Of a stretch of DNA of 64,000 nucleotides, positions 1 to 9,611 are shown piece after piece (position 1 is the first letter of the stretch; each line of letters begins with the position of its first letter). The notes under the pieces are model-generated. The model worked only from the letters and a program-made list of their open reading frames with translations. It had not been told where the DNA came from and searched no databases. Made by a program: the position numbers and the translations under genes. Source of the DNA: Methanococcoides sp. (GTDB taxonomy: Archaea > Halobacteriota > Methanosarcinia > Methanosarcinales > Methanosarcinaceae); assembly GCA_021108275.1 (NCBI GenBank), contig JAIORD010000027.1:91910-155909 (forward strand). The letters run 5' to 3'.

Positions 1-1
1 T

Positions 2-199
2 GGCAATCTTGCAATAATTGTTGGTGGAACCCATGCAGGTGAAGTTGGGTCTATCAAAGAGATCAACACAGTGAAAAGTTCCAAGAACAACACAGTTACT
101 ATTTCCGGTGAGACCGAATTCGAGACCATCGAAGATTATGTGTTCGTGATCGGTGAATCCAAGCCAGAGATCTTCATAGGTGGTGAAATCGTTGAGTAA
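2..199 (+). CDS. rps4e: 30S ribosomal protein S4e, C-terminal part
   Basis: The reading frame is open from the window edge and ends with TAA at 197-199. The last 65 residues include the KOW-like stretch [16 protein letters not shown] and the ending FIGGEIVE, typical of the end of archaeal/eukaryal S4e, a small-subunit structural protein that binds 16S rRNA. Its 3' end overlaps the likely start of rpl5, as expected inside the tightly packed spc-type operon. The N-terminal part lies outside the window. Confidence 0.88.
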   Translation, partial: GNLAIIVGGTHAGEVGSIKEINTVKSSKNNTVTISGETEFETIEDYVFVIGESKPEIFIGGEIVE

Positions 200-701
200 T
201 CCAATGAGAAATCCTAAGGTCGAGAAGGTAGTCGTCCACATGGGCGTTGGTGAAAGTGGTCAGCACCTTGTTGATGCAGAAGGTATCCTTGAGACAGTTA
301 CCGGACAGACAGTTGTCAGGAGCTATGCAAAGAGGACACTTCCAGCATTCACTATCAAGAAGGGAGAACCTATCGGATGTAAGGTCACACTTCGTGGCGA
401 AGCAGCAGAAAGTTTCCTTGAGACTTCATTGGGAATCGTTGAAAGAAAGATCGACGAATCTCAGTTTGATATCTTTGGTAATGTTTCATTTGGTGTTGAA
501 GAGCACACCGATTATCCAGGCATGAGATACGATCCAAACATCGGTATCTTTGGAATGGATATCGCTGTGGTCGTAAATCGTCCTGGTTACAGGGTGAGCA
601 AAAGAAGGATCGCAAAACGAAAGATACCAACTTCCCACAAGATCACAAAAGAGGATACGATATCTTTCTTTAAGGATAAGTATGCTGTGGAGGTAGAATG
701 A
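192..701 (+). CDS. rpl5: 50S ribosomal protein L5
   Basis: L5 (uL5) of the large subunit contacts 5S rRNA and the P-site tRNA. The frame contains the conserved motifs [24 protein letters not shown] and [17 protein letters not shown] choose the TTG at 192 because AGGTGGTGA lies about 5 nt upstream and because it gives the short lead (nine residues before VEK) usual in methanogens. GTG at 180 or 183 would add residues that include the ribosome-binding site. It overlaps the rps4e stop by 8 nt, suggesting translational coupling. Confidence 0.93.
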   Translation: MSNPMRNPKVEKVVVHMGVGESGQHLVDAEGILETVTGQTVVRSYAKRTLPAFTIKKGEPIGCKVTLRGEAAESFLETSLGIVERKIDESQFDIFGNVSFGVEEHTDYPGMRYDPNIGIFGMDIAVVVNRPGYRVSKRRIAKRKIPTSHKITKEDTISFFKDKYAVEVE

Positions 702-853
702 TGACTCAGACAGTGAAGAATTTTGGAAGAGGCGCAAACGAGTGTAAAAGATGCGGCAGAAAGCAGGGTCTTGTGCGCAAGTATGGGATCTATCTTTGCA
801 GGCATTGTTTCAGGGAAATTGCCCATGACATGGGATTTGAAAAATATTCGTGA
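701..853 (+). CDS. rps14: 30S ribosomal protein S14, zinc-binding type
   Basis: A 50-residue protein with two CxxC pairs (CKRC and CRHC) that form the zinc site of the short archaeal uS14. The context [20 protein letters not shown] and the ending HDMGFEKYS match the family. It assembles late into the head of the small subunit. Two ATG codons are possible, at 698 and 701. GGAGGT at 689-694 favours 701 (6 nt spacing), and both overlap the rpl5 stop. Confidence 0.93.
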   Translation: MTQTVKNFGRGANECKRCGRKQGLVRKYGIYLCRHCFREIAHDMGFEKYS

Positions 854-864
854 GGTGAACAGAT

Positions 865-1257
865 ATGGTATTATTAGATCCTCTTGCTGATGCGTTATCT
901 ATTATCAAGAACGCAGAAGCTGTTGGTAAAGATTCCTGTACGATCAGACCTGCATCAAAACTCATTGGAAATGTCCTTAAGGTCATGAATGACCGTGGAT
1001 ATATCGGTGATTTTGAGTTCGTAGAAGATGGTAAGGCTGGAGTTTATACAGTTGAACTTATTGGACGTATTAACAAATGTGGAGCTATCAAGCCACGCTA
1101 CTCCGTAGGAGTAACTGAGTTCGAGAGATGGGAGAAACAATTCCTTCCTGCTAAGAACTTTGGTGTATTGATCCTCACAACCCCTAATGGAGTAGTCTCC
1201 CAGTACGAGGCTCGTGAGAACAATGTCGGTGGTCAGTTATTATCATTTGTATACTAA
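865..1257 (+). CDS. rps8: 30S ribosomal protein S8
   Basis: A 130-residue uS8, a primary 16S rRNA binder of the platform. It begins with the family's [14 protein letters not shown], shows IKPRYSVGV in the middle, and ends with the C-terminal signature [11 protein letters not shown] followed by [16 protein letters not shown] about 7 nt before ATG 865 supports the start. It lies 11 nt after rps14 in the same operon. Length and domain order are normal. Confidence 0.95.
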   Translation: MVLLDPLADALSIIKNAEAVGKDSCTIRPASKLIGNVLKVMNDRGYIGDFEFVEDGKAGVYTVELIGRINKCGAIKPRYSVGVTEFERWEKQFLPAKNFGVLILTTPNGVVSQYEARENNVGGQLLSFVY

Positions 1258-1275
1258 GATTAAGGGTGAGATGAT

Positions 1276-1809
1276 ATGGCAAAAGAAATCAAGAAAATAA
1301 TCTCGATTCCTGAAGGTGTGACAGTGACGTTTGAAAAGCGCGTCCTGTCTGCTTCAGGGCCCAAAGGTACCAATACAAGATTCTTGTGGTATCCAGGCGT
1401 GAATATTGAAGTGAACGGTTCAGAAATTATCGTTGACTCTGCTTCATCGAGGAAAAAACAGAAAGCAATGGTTGGAACATATACTTCCCACATCACCAAT
1501 ATGATGAAAGGTGTTGTAGATGGTTTTGAGTACCATATGAAAGTGGTCTACTCTCACTTTCCAATGCAGATCAAGGTCAATGGCAAGCAGTTCGTCATCA
1601 ATAATTTCCTTGGTGAGAAGAAGCCTAGGGTATCAAATATCCTCGGTGAAACCTCTGTAAAGGCAAGTGGCGATGAGGTAATTGTTTCCGGTATCAACAA
1701 GGAAGATGTCGGCCAGACCGCTGCTAACATTGAGCAGAAGACCAAAATCAAGCGTTTCGATCCACGTGTATTCCAGGATGGTATATACATCGTAGACAAG
1801 CGGGTGTAA
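1276..1809 (+). CDS. rpl6: 50S ribosomal protein L6
   Basis: A 177-residue archaeal uL6 made of two tandem L6 folds. It begins with the typical [21 protein letters not shown] and carries [17 protein letters not shown] at the domain junction. It binds 23S rRNA near the factor-binding region. GGGTGAGATGAT upstream of ATG 1276 provides the ribosome-binding site. It sits between rps8 and rpl32e with short spacers. Confidence 0.95.
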   Translation: MAKEIKKIISIPEGVTVTFEKRVLSASGPKGTNTRFLWYPGVNIEVNGSEIIVDSASSRKKQKAMVGTYTSHITNMMKGVVDGFEYHMKVVYSHFPMQIKVNGKQFVINNFLGEKKPRVSNILGETSVKASGDEVIVSGINKEDVGQTAANIEQKTKIKRFDPRVFQDGIYIVDKRV

Positions 1810-1832
1810 GAGAGATATTGTAGGTGATCTGA

Positions 1833-2279
1833 ATGGAAGATACAGTTAATGAAACTAACATGAAGGAAGCAGTGTCCACCAAACTTGCACTTGATGAAGA
1901 ATCCAAGAGACTTTTCAATGTAAGAAAGGTCCAGAAGGGCAAGAAGCCTGATTTCAAAAGGGCCGATTCACACAAGTACAAGCGTCTGGACTCTAACTGG
2001 AGACGTCCAAGAGGTCTTCAGGGTAAACTGCGCAAAGGCATTAAAGCAAAAGGTTCAGTTGTGCGGGCAGGATATGGAAGCCCTAAAGCAGTGAAAGGTC
2101 TTCATCCATCTGGATACTCAGAAGTTCTTGTGAACAATCTTGCAGGAATAGAAGGTGTTGATGCTTCACTTGAGGCTATCAGGATCGGAAGGACCGTTGG
2201 TGCAAAGAAGAAAGCTCTTATCGAAGCAAAAGCTGTAGAACTGGGCATCAAGATATTGAACCCGGCAAGGAGTGAGTGA
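1833..2279 (+). CDS. rpl32e: 50S ribosomal protein L32e
   Basis: A 148-residue archaeal/eukaryal-specific eL32. After an acidic N-terminal extension of about 25 residues come the basic core ([27 protein letters not shown]) and the conserved [10 protein letters not shown] block. GGTGATCT, about 4 nt before ATG 1833, is the site complementary to the archaeal 16S tail. The extension is variable in the family, so the exact start is the least certain part. Confidence 0.94.
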   Translation: MEDTVNETNMKEAVSTKLALDEESKRLFNVRKVQKGKKPDFKRADSHKYKRLDSNWRRPRGLQGKLRKGIKAKGSVVRAGYGSPKAVKGLHPSGYSEVLVNNLAGIEGVDASLEAIRIGRTVGAKKKALIEAKAVELGIKILNPARSE

Positions 2280-2280
2280 G

Positions 2281-2727
2281 ATGACTGATCTCACAAACCA
2301 AAAAAGACTTGCAGCTAAAGTGCTTGGATGTGGCGTTCACAGAGTTTGGCTGAACCCTGAAGCATCTAGCGATATCGCTGTTGCTATCACAAGGGAAGAT
2401 ATCCGTGGTCTTATCGCAAGTGGAAGCATTAAAGCAGAAGCTGTGAAAGGCGTTAGCCGTGGACGAGCAAGAGCAAGGGATGCAAAACGCAGGTATGGTC
2501 ACCGTAAGGGACATGGTTCCCGTAAAGGTACAAAGGGTGCACGTAATCCTCGAAAAGAACAGTGGATGAAGAAGATCCGTGCTCTCAGAAGGAAGCTCAA
2601 AGAGCTTCGAGCAGATGGTACACTTGATAAATCCGCATTCTGCAAAGCTTACCGTAAGGCAAAGGGTGGCGAGTACAAGAACTTGGCTCATATGGAAACA
2701 CACCTCAATATTGCAAAGAAAGAGTAA
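2281..2727 (+). CDS. rpl19e: 50S ribosomal protein L19e
   Basis: A 148-residue eL19, a very basic protein of the large subunit with a long C-terminal helix. Recognisable blocks are [21 protein letters not shown] and the basic hinge [19 protein letters not shown]. The start is taken at ATG 2281, 6-7 nt after AAGGAGTGA. A GTG at 2272 in the same frame would overlap the rpl32e stop. It belongs to the same operon. Confidence 0.95.
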   Translation: MTDLTNQKRLAAKVLGCGVHRVWLNPEASSDIAVAITREDIRGLIASGSIKAEAVKGVSRGRARARDAKRRYGHRKGHGSRKGTKGARNPRKEQWMKKIRALRRKLKELRADGTLDKSAFCKAYRKAKGGEYKNLAHMETHLNIAKKE

Positions 2728-2786
2728 GCCTGAGGAATGAATAATGAAAACAAATTTAAATGTTAAACTGATGTGGAGGATCTAAT

Positions 2787-3308
2787 ATGGCTACAGGACC
2801 CCGTTATAAAGTTGCATTCAGGCGACGAAGGGAAGGGCGTACAGATTATCACCAGAGACTCAGGTTGCTTTTGTCAAGAGAGGACCGTGTTGTTGTGCGT
2901 AAGAGCGCAAGGCACATGCAGATACAGCTTGTTGCACCTGATGCAAATGGGGATGTAACACTGTCATCCGCGATCTCAAAAGAGCTTGCAAAATACGGCT
3001 ATGAAGGATCTACCGGTAACACTACTGCAGCATACCTCACAGGGCTCTTGTTTGGTTACAAGGCACTTGCTGAAGGATATGAGAATGGTGTGTTGGATAT
3101 CGGTATTCAGGCATCATCCGCAGGTTCCCGTGTCTATGCAGCACTTAAAGGTGTTGTTGATTCAGGACTGGATGTTCCTCACAACTCCTCAGTGTTCCCA
3201 TCCGATGAGCGCATAAGGGGAGAACATGTTGCAGAATACATGGAAGGATCAAATCTGCCTGAAGTGTTCGATGCAGTAAAGGAAAAGATCCTTGCCGAGT
3301 TCAGTTAA
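2787..3308 (+). CDS. rpl18: 50S ribosomal protein L18
   Basis: A 173-residue uL18 of the archaeal long type, which binds 5S rRNA. Conserved blocks are [35 protein letters not shown] and the C-terminal region [20 protein letters not shown] at 2775-2782 sets the ATG at 2787. The 59-nt spacer to rpl19e is the longest in this cluster and contains an AAATTTAAATG stretch that could be a weak internal promoter, but spacing does not prove it. Confidence 0.95.
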   Translation: MATGPRYKVAFRRRREGRTDYHQRLRLLLSREDRVVVRKSARHMQIQLVAPDANGDVTLSSAISKELAKYGYEGSTGNTTAAYLTGLLFGYKALAEGYENGVLDIGIQASSAGSRVYAALKGVVDSGLDVPHNSSVFPSDERIRGEHVAEYMEGSNLPEVFDAVKEKILAEFS

Positions 3309-3320
3309 GGTGTGGTTAAT

Positions 3321-3956
3321 ATGGCATATGAATATAATGAAGAATGGGTTCCCCAGACAAGGCTCGGAAAGCTTGTCTTTGATGGACAGGTCACATCCAT
3401 GGATGAAGCTATGGATTCCGGTCTGCCTATAAGGGAATCAAAAATAGTAGATCTATTATTACCTGAACTTGAGGACGAAGTTCTCGACATTAACATGGTT
3501 CAGAGAATGACTGACTCCGGAAGGCGTGTCAAGTTCAGGGCTACTGTTATCGTCGGAAACGGAGACGGTTTCGTAGGACTTGGTCAGGCAAAGGATGTCC
3601 AGGTAGGACCTGCTATCAGAAAAGCTATTGACAATGCAAAGATCAACATCACACGTATCAAACGTGGCTGTGGATCATGGGAATGTGGCTGTGGACTTCC
3701 ACACACCGTTCCTTCAGAGGTCAATGGTAAAGCAGGTAGTGTAACTGTAGTTCTCAAGCCTGCTCCTCGTGGGCTTGGTCTTGCTGCAGGAGGCACTGCA
3801 AGAAAGGTGCTTGAAAAAGCAGGCGTCAAAGATGTCTGGACACGTACCGAAGGTCAGACCAGGACAACCCTCAACTTCGCAAAGGCAACATACAATGCTT
3901 TGATGAACACGGGCACTGTAAGGCGTCCAATCGTTTTCGATGAGACGGAGGCCTAA
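3321..3956 (+). CDS. rps5: 30S ribosomal protein S5
   Basis: A 211-residue uS5 with the N-terminal double-stranded-RNA-binding fold ([19 protein letters not shown]) and the C-terminal domain with [21 protein letters not shown]. It contributes to decoding accuracy and mRNA entry. ATG 3321 lies 5-6 nt after AAGGTGTGG. The in-frame GTG at 3312 falls within that site and is less likely. [16 protein letters not shown] segment ([12 protein letters not shown]) is the usual archaeal insertion. Confidence 0.95.
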   Translation: MAYEYNEEWVPQTRLGKLVFDGQVTSMDEAMDSGLPIRESKIVDLLLPELEDEVLDINMVQRMTDSGRRVKFRATVIVGNGDGFVGLGQAKDVQVGPAIRKAIDNAKINITRIKRGCGSWECGCGLPHTVPSEVNGKAGSVTVVLKPAPRGLGLAAGGTARKVLEKAGVKDVWTRTEGQTRTTLNFAKATYNALMNTGTVRRPIVFDETEA

Positions 3957-3958
3957 AA

Positions 3959-4420
3959 ATGTTCGCAGTAGTTAGAATAAGAGGCCCTGTAAATGTAAGC
4001 GGCAAGATCGAGGATACCCTCGGCATGCTCCGTTTACATAAGGTCAACCATTGCGTCTTCCTTCAGGATACCCCTAACAATAAGGGTATGATCCAGAAGT
4101 CAAAGGACTACATCGCATACGGTACTGTCGATGTTGAATCACTGATTGAGGTACTCAGCAATCGTGGAAGGTTGGAAGGCGATGCTCGTCTTACCGATGA
4201 ATATGTGAAGGAAAACTCCGAGTTTGCTTCCATTGCTTCCTTTGCAGAAGCTCTTGTCAATGATGATGCAAAGATCACCGATATCCCACTATTGAAACCT
4301 GTTTTCAGGCTTCACCCTCCAAGGAAGGGACACGCAGGTATGAAAAGGACTGCTCAGCAGGGCGGTGTCCTTGGAAACCATGGCGATGATATCAAGGCAC
4401 TTTTGAACAAGATGAGGTAA
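3959..4420 (+). CDS. rpl30: 50S ribosomal protein L30
   Basis: A 153-residue uL30 of the long archaeal/eukaryal form. It starts with the compact core [32 protein letters not shown] and continues into a C-terminal extension that includes [12 protein letters not shown]. It starts 3 nt after the rps5 stop. GACGGAGG just upstream, inside the rps5 end, is the ribosome-binding site, so translation is likely coupled. Confidence 0.95.
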   Translation: MFAVVRIRGPVNVSGKIEDTLGMLRLHKVNHCVFLQDTPNNKGMIQKSKDYIAYGTVDVESLIEVLSNRGRLEGDARLTDEYVKENSEFASIASFAEALVNDDAKITDIPLLKPVFRLHPPRKGHAGMKRTAQQGGVLGNHGDDIKALLNKMR

Positions 4421-4424
4421 TGTT

Positions 4425-4868
4425 ATGACTAGCAGAAAATGCAACACAAAGAAGTTCAGGGGTTCCCGTACCTGTGGTGGCGGAACTACCAAGAACCGGC
4501 GCGGTGCGGGTAACCGTGGTGGCCGTGGTAGATCTGGTGAAAACAAACACCACTTTACAAGGGCTCTTCAGCTCGGTTACATACGTGGAAGCGAACGTGG
4601 TTTTTCCCGCCCATTAAAGGCGATCCATGACGTTTCTGTAGTGAATGTAGGCGAACTTGATGAACTTGCAGATCAGCTCGTTGAAGATGGCTTTGCAAAG
4701 CTTGAAGCTGGAGCATATGTCATCGACCTTGCAGATCTGGAAATAGAAAAAGTTCTTGGTACCGGAAAAGTAACAAAGAATATGGTTGTTACTGCAGGCA
4801 ATTTCTCAGAAGTTGCAAGGGGCAAGATCGAAAATGCAGGTGGATCCTGCGTAGAAATTGAAGAGTAA
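4425..4868 (+). CDS. rpl15: 50S ribosomal protein L15
   Basis: A 147-residue uL15. The N-terminal Gly/Arg-rich tail ([20 protein letters not shown]) threads into 23S rRNA, and the C-terminal part is the globular L15 domain. The frame begins 4 nt after rpl30 and ends at 4868, just inside a strong hairpin. This is the last ribosomal protein gene of the first block and precedes secY, the usual order in the spc-type operon. Confidence 0.95.
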   Translation: MTSRKCNTKKFRGSRTCGGGTTKNRRGAGNRGGRGRSGENKHHFTRALQLGYIRGSERGFSRPLKAIHDVSVVNVGELDELADQLVEDGFAKLEAGAYVIDLADLEIEKVLGTGKVTKNMVVTAGNFSEVARGKIENAGGSCVEIEE

Positions 4869-4888
4869 TGTCTTTTAAGACATTACTT
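4865..4888 (+). terminator. Hairpin after rpl15
   Basis: A perfect 11-bp inverted repeat, AGTAATGTCTT (4865-4875) and AAGACATTACT (4878-4888), with a 2-nt spacer, followed by TTTATATTTG. It begins within the last codons of rpl15. It probably ends or attenuates ribosomal transcripts before secY, which has its own AT-rich leader (4889-4974, with a TATA-like TTTATCTTATAC). Confidence 0.6.
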
Positions 4889-4974
4889 TTATATTTGTTG
4901 TTTATCTTATACTGTGCTACTTAATTTGTTTTCCAGTTATTCTGGATTTCAAACCTAATTAAAGGGTGTAGTTA

Positions 4975-6453
4975 ATGAGTCTCAGGGAGAGTTTGGAACC
5001 GATTTTTAATAGATTGCCCGCCGTAGCTAGTCCGGAAGGGCATGTGCATTTTAAAAACAAGTTAATGTGGACTCTTGGTATTCTAGTGCTTTATTTCGCT
5101 CTGGCGAATATTCCACTGTTTGGCCTTTCAAGTGAATCCATTGACCTGTTTGAACAATATCGCGCTTTCTTTGCAGGAGCATCTGGTTCTTTGATGCTGC
5201 TGGGTATAGGTCCTATCGTCACAGCATCTATCGTACTTCAGCTTCTTGTTGGTGCTGACGTCATCAAACTCAATATGTCCGATCCTGCAGACCAGGCATT
5301 CTTCCAGGGTGCACAGAAATTCATGGTCTTTGTTATGATCGTTCTTGAAGCTTTGCCGCAGATCGTTGGTGGCTATATACAGCCTGATGTGGGTGTAGCA
5401 TCTGCACTTGGTGTAACTCCAAGTATCGTTACAGGTATGATCTTCGTCCAGATCTGTATTGGTGGAGTTCTTATCCTCTTCATGGATGAGATCGTATCAA
5501 AATGGGGAATTGGTTCTGGTGTAGGATTATTCATCGTGGCCGGTGTTTCCCAGCAGATCGTAACAGGTTTGTTCAATTGGGGTCTTGACACTTCAGGTCT
5601 TCCAATTGGTATCCTTCCAAAGTGGATATACATCGTTCAGAACGTTGGTTTGGATTACATCGCAACTAGTGAAGGAGTAATGTTCCTGCTCATCAGAGGT
5701 GGAATACTTGCACTGATCAGTACAGTAGCCATATTCCTGATAGTCGTGTTCGCGGAAAGTACTCGCATAGAGATCCCTCTTGCACACAGTGCAGTTAGAG
5801 GTGCCAGGGGCAGATTCCCTGTTAAACTGATATATGCTTCAGTTCTTCCGATGATCCTTGTCAGGGCACTTCAGGCAAACCTTCAGATGATAGGTCTGCT
5901 GCTTTCAGGTCGTGGTATCACCATACTTGGTGAATATTCCGGTTCAAGGCCTATCAATGGTATCATGTATTATATTTCACCTATCAACAGTCCATATGAC
6001 TGGATCCCATCACTTGTGAGGGAGACGTTCACTGGCTATGGTGTTCCCGTGCCATCAATGTGGCAGGTCGGTTTGCATGTGTTCCTTGATGCGGTCTTCC
6101 TGATCGGTGGCGGTATCATATTTGCTCTGTTCTGGATCGAAACGACCGGAATGGGTGCAAAACCAACTGCTCAGAAGGTATTCAATTCAGGTATGCAGAT
6201 CCCTGGTTTCAGGCGTAATGTCGGAAGTATAGAGAAGGTAATGCTCAGATACATCCCGAAGGTCACTATCATTGGTGGTGCTTTCATCGGTGCACTGACA
6301 CTGCTGGCAAGTATGCTCGGTACCATAGGTGGTGCCGGAGGTACTGGATTGTTGCTTACCGTGAGTATTGTGTATCGCCTGTATGAGGATATTGCATCTG
6401 AACAGATGATGGAAATGCATCCAATGGTCAGATCGTTCTTCGGGCGGGAATAA
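4975..6453 (+). CDS. secY: Preprotein translocase subunit SecY
   Basis: A 492-residue membrane protein with about ten transmembrane helices, the channel of the Sec translocon. Typical features are the N-terminal LEPIFNRLPAV, the plug region after TM1, the cytosolic loop with STRIEIPLAHSAVRGARG, and a C-terminal segment ending MHPMVRSFFGRE. It is preceded by its own spacer and followed 21 nt later by adk, as in most euryarchaea. ATG 4975 follows AAAGGGTGTAG. Confidence 0.97.
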   Translation: MSLRESLEPIFNRLPAVASPEGHVHFKNKLMWTLGILVLYFALANIPLFGLSSESIDLFEQYRAFFAGASGSLMLLGIGPIVTASIVLQLLVGADVIKLNMSDPADQAFFQGAQKFMVFVMIVLEALPQIVGGYIQPDVGVASALGVTPSIVTGMIFVQICIGGVLILFMDEIVSKWGIGSGVGLFIVAGVSQQIVTGLFNWGLDTSGLPIGILPKWIYIVQNVGLDYIATSEGVMFLLIRGGILALISTVAIFLIVVFAESTRIEIPLAHSAVRGARGRFPVKLIYASVLPMILVRALQANLQMIGLLLSGRGITILGEYSGSRPINGIMYYISPINSPYDWIPSLVRETFTGYGVPVPSMWQVGLHVFLDAVFLIGGGIIFALFWIETTGMGAKPTAQKVFNSGMQIPGFRRNVGSIEKVMLRYIPKVTIIGGAFIGALTLLASMLGTIGGAGGTGLLLTVSIVYRLYEDIASEQMMEMHPMVRSFFGRE

Positions 6454-6474
6454 TAAAAAAATGGAGATATATTG

Positions 6475-7122
6475 ATGAATGTTGTATTGTTTGGTCCACC
6501 GGGTGCAGGAAAAGGCACCCAGGCCAAAGAACTCGCTAAGCACTATCAGATCCCTCACATATCTACCGGTGATATTCTGAGGGCCAATGTACGTGATGGT
6601 ACTGAACTTGGTAAAGAAGCAAAATGCTACATGGATAAAGGCAAACTGGTTCCTGATGAGGTACTTATTGGTATCATAAAGAACCGTCTGGCTGAATCCG
6701 ATTGTAAGCCTGGCTATCTTCTCGATGGTTATCCAAGGACAACTCCTCAGGCAGATGCTTTATCTGCTATTCTTGAGGAGATCAACATGCCTTTAGAGGT
6801 CGTGCTGAACATCGATGTTGCCGATGAGGAACTTGTCACCCGCCTTTGTGGCAGGTATGTGTGTACATGCGGTGAAAGTTATCACATGAAGTTCAACCCT
6901 CCTGAAAAGGAGAATATCTGTAATGCATGTGGTGCAGAGCTTTACCAGCGTGATGATGATAAGGAAGATGTTATTCGTCAGAGACTTGATTCATACAAGG
7001 AAAAGACCCAACCTCTCATTAACTATTATAAGGAGAAAGGTCTTCTTGTGGATATCGACGGTACTGGTGCAATAGATCGGGTATTTTCGGATATCTGTAA
7101 AATCCTTGATCAGTACAAATAA
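6475..7122 (+). CDS. adk: Adenylate kinase
   Basis: A 215-residue bacterial-type adenylate kinase (ATP + AMP = 2 ADP) with P-loop GPPGAGKGT at residues 7-15, the AMP-binding DGYPRT block, and a long LID with four cysteines (CTC...CNAC) that should bind zinc. ATG 6475 lies 8-9 nt after GGAG. A TTG directly before it is in frame but less likely. It follows secY, the common arrangement. Confidence 0.95.
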   Translation: MNVVLFGPPGAGKGTQAKELAKHYQIPHISTGDILRANVRDGTELGKEAKCYMDKGKLVPDEVLIGIIKNRLAESDCKPGYLLDGYPRTTPQADALSAILEEINMPLEVVLNIDVADEELVTRLCGRYVCTCGESYHMKFNPPEKENICNACGAELYQRDDDKEDVIRQRLDSYKEKTQPLINYYKEKGLLVDIDGTGAIDRVFSDICKILDQYK

Positions 7123-7142
7123 ACGAAAAACAGGTGTGACGC

Positions 7143-7763
7143 ATGGCAGGTTCTAATTTCAAAAAGACCGCAGAAAAGTTTGTTCTGGCGGTCGGTATTT
7201 CTTTAATGATAGGTATTGTCGTACTTGGTGAGGAAGGAAGAGAGTCCATAGGTGCCATCATGGGTGTCTTTATGGACCCTATCAGTATGATGGTAGGTGA
7301 AGGTAACTTTCACATTATGCTGTTCATAATGGCAGCTATCACTGCTCTTTATGCATCCCTCATACAGAAATATACAATTGACTGGGACCTGATGCGCAAC
7401 ACACAGGAGCGCATGAAGTCATTCCAGAAGGAATTCCGGGAGGCACAGCTTTCCCAGAACACCTATATGGTGAAAAAACTGGAAGAGCAGCGTGCTGATA
7501 TGATGGGCGACCAGATGGAGATGTCAAAACAGCAGTTCAAGCCAATGGCATACATCAGTATAATCTCTCTCCCACTCTTCATGTGGGCATACCACTACAT
7601 AAGTGGTCATCCGGGCGCATCCCTTGTATTTCCATTTTGGGGAACTCAGGTATTGGTCGAGACGGTAATTGGTCCTATCCAGTACTGGATCTTCTGGTAT
7701 TTCATTACATCACTGGCTATTAGTCAGGTAGTACGTAAAGCACTTAATATCGGTGGCGTCTAA
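7143..7763 (+). CDS. EMC3/TMCO1-like (DUF106) membrane insertase homologue
   Basis: A 206-residue membrane protein with three to four hydrophobic segments (about 14-30, 55-75, 135-155 and 170-195) and a charged coiled-coil-like stretch (RNTQERMKSFQKEFREAQ) between the first pair and the rest. This is the archaeal DUF106 pattern, a YidC/Oxa1/EMC3 superfamily protein thought to insert membrane proteins. Its position between adk and cmk, downstream of secY, agrees. The family is recognised from architecture and context. Confidence 0.85.
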   Translation: MAGSNFKKTAEKFVLAVGISLMIGIVVLGEEGRESIGAIMGVFMDPISMMVGEGNFHIMLFIMAAITALYASLIQKYTIDWDLMRNTQERMKSFQKEFREAQLSQNTYMVKKLEEQRADMMGDQMEMSKQQFKPMAYISIISLPLFMWAYHYISGHPGASLVFPFWGTQVLVETVIGPIQYWIFWYFITSLAISQVVRKALNIGGV

Positions 7764-7765
7764 GT

Positions 7766-8293
7766 ATGCTACTGACTATTAGTGGTTTGCCTGGCAGTGG
7801 AACCACTACTGTGGGGAAGCTGCTGGCCGAACATTATTCTGTGGAGATGATCTCCGCAGGTGATGTTTTCAGGGGTCTTGCAAAAGAACGTGGCGTGACC
7901 CTTGCTGAATTCGGTCGTCTTGCCGAATCCAATCCAAGCATTGATGTCGAGATAGATAAGAGACAATCGGATATAGCTAATTCTTCAGATAATCTTATAC
8001 TCGAGGGCAGACTTGCCGGTCAAATGGCAAAAAAAGCGCTTAAAATATGGATAAAAGCCCCTCTTGAAGTGCGTGTTAAGAGAATAGTTGACAGGGAAGG
8101 TTCTTCTTTTGAAGTGCGCATGCAAGAAACTGTAGAGCGCGAAGCTTCAGAAGCTCTTCGTTACAAAGAGATCCATTCCATTGATATCAATGATCTCTCT
8201 GTCTATGACCTGGTGGTCGATTCCAGTCGCTGGGATCAGTTTGTGATCACAGACATGCTTAAGAAAGCAATTGATGCCTGTGGCAGTTTTTAA
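7766..8293 (+). CDS. cmk: Cytidylate kinase
   Basis: A 175-residue archaeal CMP kinase (CMP + ATP to CDP + ADP). The P-loop GLPGSGTTT at residues 7-15 has Thr in place of the usual Lys, as in the archaeal subfamily. It also has ISAGDVFRGLAKERG and LILEGRLAG. ATG 7766 is 2 nt after the previous stop, so the pair is probably translationally coupled. Length is normal. Confidence 0.93.
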   Translation: MLLTISGLPGSGTTTVGKLLAEHYSVEMISAGDVFRGLAKERGVTLAEFGRLAESNPSIDVEIDKRQSDIANSSDNLILEGRLAGQMAKKALKIWIKAPLEVRVKRIVDREGSSFEVRMQETVEREASEALRYKEIHSIDINDLSVYDLVVDSSRWDQFVITDMLKKAIDACGSF

Positions 8294-8315
8294 TTATCAA
8301 TGGAGTTTTTAGTTC

Positions 8316-9311
8316 ATGGTTTCATCTAAACGTTTTTCCAAAGATGTAGATATAATGGTGGAAAAGTTCCACGCAACTACCAATGCAGCATACGGATGTC
8401 TTCCCCGGGACCGGCCGATCCTCGAGTATATCGACATGGGTGTTGTGAACCTCGATAAGGCAACAGGTCCGACAAGTCACGAGGTCACAGCATGGGTACG
8501 GGATATGCTCGGTGTAAAAAAAGCAGGACATTCCGGTTCGCTTGACCCACACGTAACAGGCCTGCTCCCCGTGATGCTTGGCAAGGCAACAAAAGCTATC
8601 TCAGCTCTGCGTCTTTCAGGCAAAGAGTACATCTGTGTTATGCATTTGCATGATGACATTCCTGAAAGGAAGATAAGAAAAGCATGCAAAGAATTCACAG
8701 GTCCTATTTACCAGACACCTCCAATTATCTCTGCTGTCAAAAGACAATTGAGGATCAGGAACATCTATTACCTCGATGTCCTTGAGATCGAAGGCAGAGA
8801 AGTGCTCATGAGAGTGGGTTGTGAAGCAGGTACATATCTTCGCAAGCTCTGTCATGACATAGGTCTGGTCCTTGGTTGTGGCGGACACATGAAGCAGCTT
8901 CGCAGAACCGGAACAGGTCCGTTCAGGGAAGATACTCTTGTATCATTATATGACCTCAAGGATGCATGCGTGTACTGGCAGGAAGATGGCGATGAGTCTG
9001 AAATACGCAAATTGGTACGTCCAATGGAAGAAGGTCTGTCCCATTTGCCGAAGATCATCGTACGTGATACTGCGGTAGATGCTGTTTGCAGAGGTGCTTC
9101 CCTTGCAGTTCCAGGGATCGTTTCATTTAGTAAATGCATCAAAAAAGATGACATAATTGCCGTTTTCACTCTAAAAGGGGAAGCTGTGGCACTTTGCAGG
9201 TCATCCATGGATGCAGATGAACTTGAAAATGAAAGTCACGGCATAGCTTGTGTTACCGAAAGGGTTATAATGGATGCCGCTATTTATCCAAGGTGCTGGA
9301 AGGCGAAATAA
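8316..9311 (+). CDS. truB: tRNA/rRNA pseudouridine synthase Cbf5/TruB
   Basis: A 331-residue archaeal Cbf5, the catalytic subunit of H/ACA ribonucleoproteins, also able to make pseudouridine 55 in tRNA. The catalytic Asp is D77 in GHSGSLDPHVTG. The TruB fold is followed by a C-terminal PUA domain (from about residue 245, LPKIIVRDTAVDAVCRGASLAVPGI). It closes the secY-adk-cmk-truB run. GGAG about 11 nt before ATG 8316 is a loose ribosome-binding site, and an internal ATG at 8355 is an alternative start. Confidence 0.94.
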   Translation: MVSSKRFSKDVDIMVEKFHATTNAAYGCLPRDRPILEYIDMGVVNLDKATGPTSHEVTAWVRDMLGVKKAGHSGSLDPHVTGLLPVMLGKATKAISALRLSGKEYICVMHLHDDIPERKIRKACKEFTGPIYQTPPIISAVKRQLRIRNIYYLDVLEIEGREVLMRVGCEAGTYLRKLCHDIGLVLGCGGHMKQLRRTGTGPFREDTLVSLYDLKDACVYWQEDGDESEIRKLVRPMEEGLSHLPKIIVRDTAVDAVCRGASLAVPGIVSFSKCIKKDDIIAVFTLKGEAVALCRSSMDADELENESHGIACVTERVIMDAAIYPRCWKAK

Positions 9312-9340
9312 ACGCCGGTCAGCACGAATCTGACATTTTT

Positions 9341-9423
9341 GCCGAGGTAGTCTAGCGGTATGGCGCAAGCTTGGAAAGCTTGTGGGGCTTGACCCCTCGG
9401 GAGTTCGAATCTCCCCCTCGGCG
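9341..9423 (+). tRNA. tRNA-Ser (anticodon GGA)
   Basis: Acceptor GCCGAGG pairs with CCTCGGC, with discriminator G at 9423. The anticodon stem CAAGC/GCTTG encloses loop TTGGAAA, giving anticodon GGA. A long variable arm (TGGGGCTTGACCCCT) and a TTCGAAT T-loop confirm a class II serine tRNA. CCA is not encoded. A T-rich tract (CTTTTTTTG near 9440) in the otherwise featureless spacer 9424-9611 may end transcription. The gene marks the start of an accessory stretch. Confidence 0.95.
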
Positions 9424-9611
9424 TATAATTCTTTTTGAGTGCTTTTTTTGATGTGATTTGTCTATTTACTTTGATTGTATTTGATTCCATCTGTTAAAGT
9501 AGATATTAGCAAATGTAGTATTTTCTCTCTTCCATGTGGGTTAGGATGGTGATGGGGTATATTCTTAAGTAGGGCAGGATAGAGGGAAATTGGTTAAATT
9601 AGATTAACATA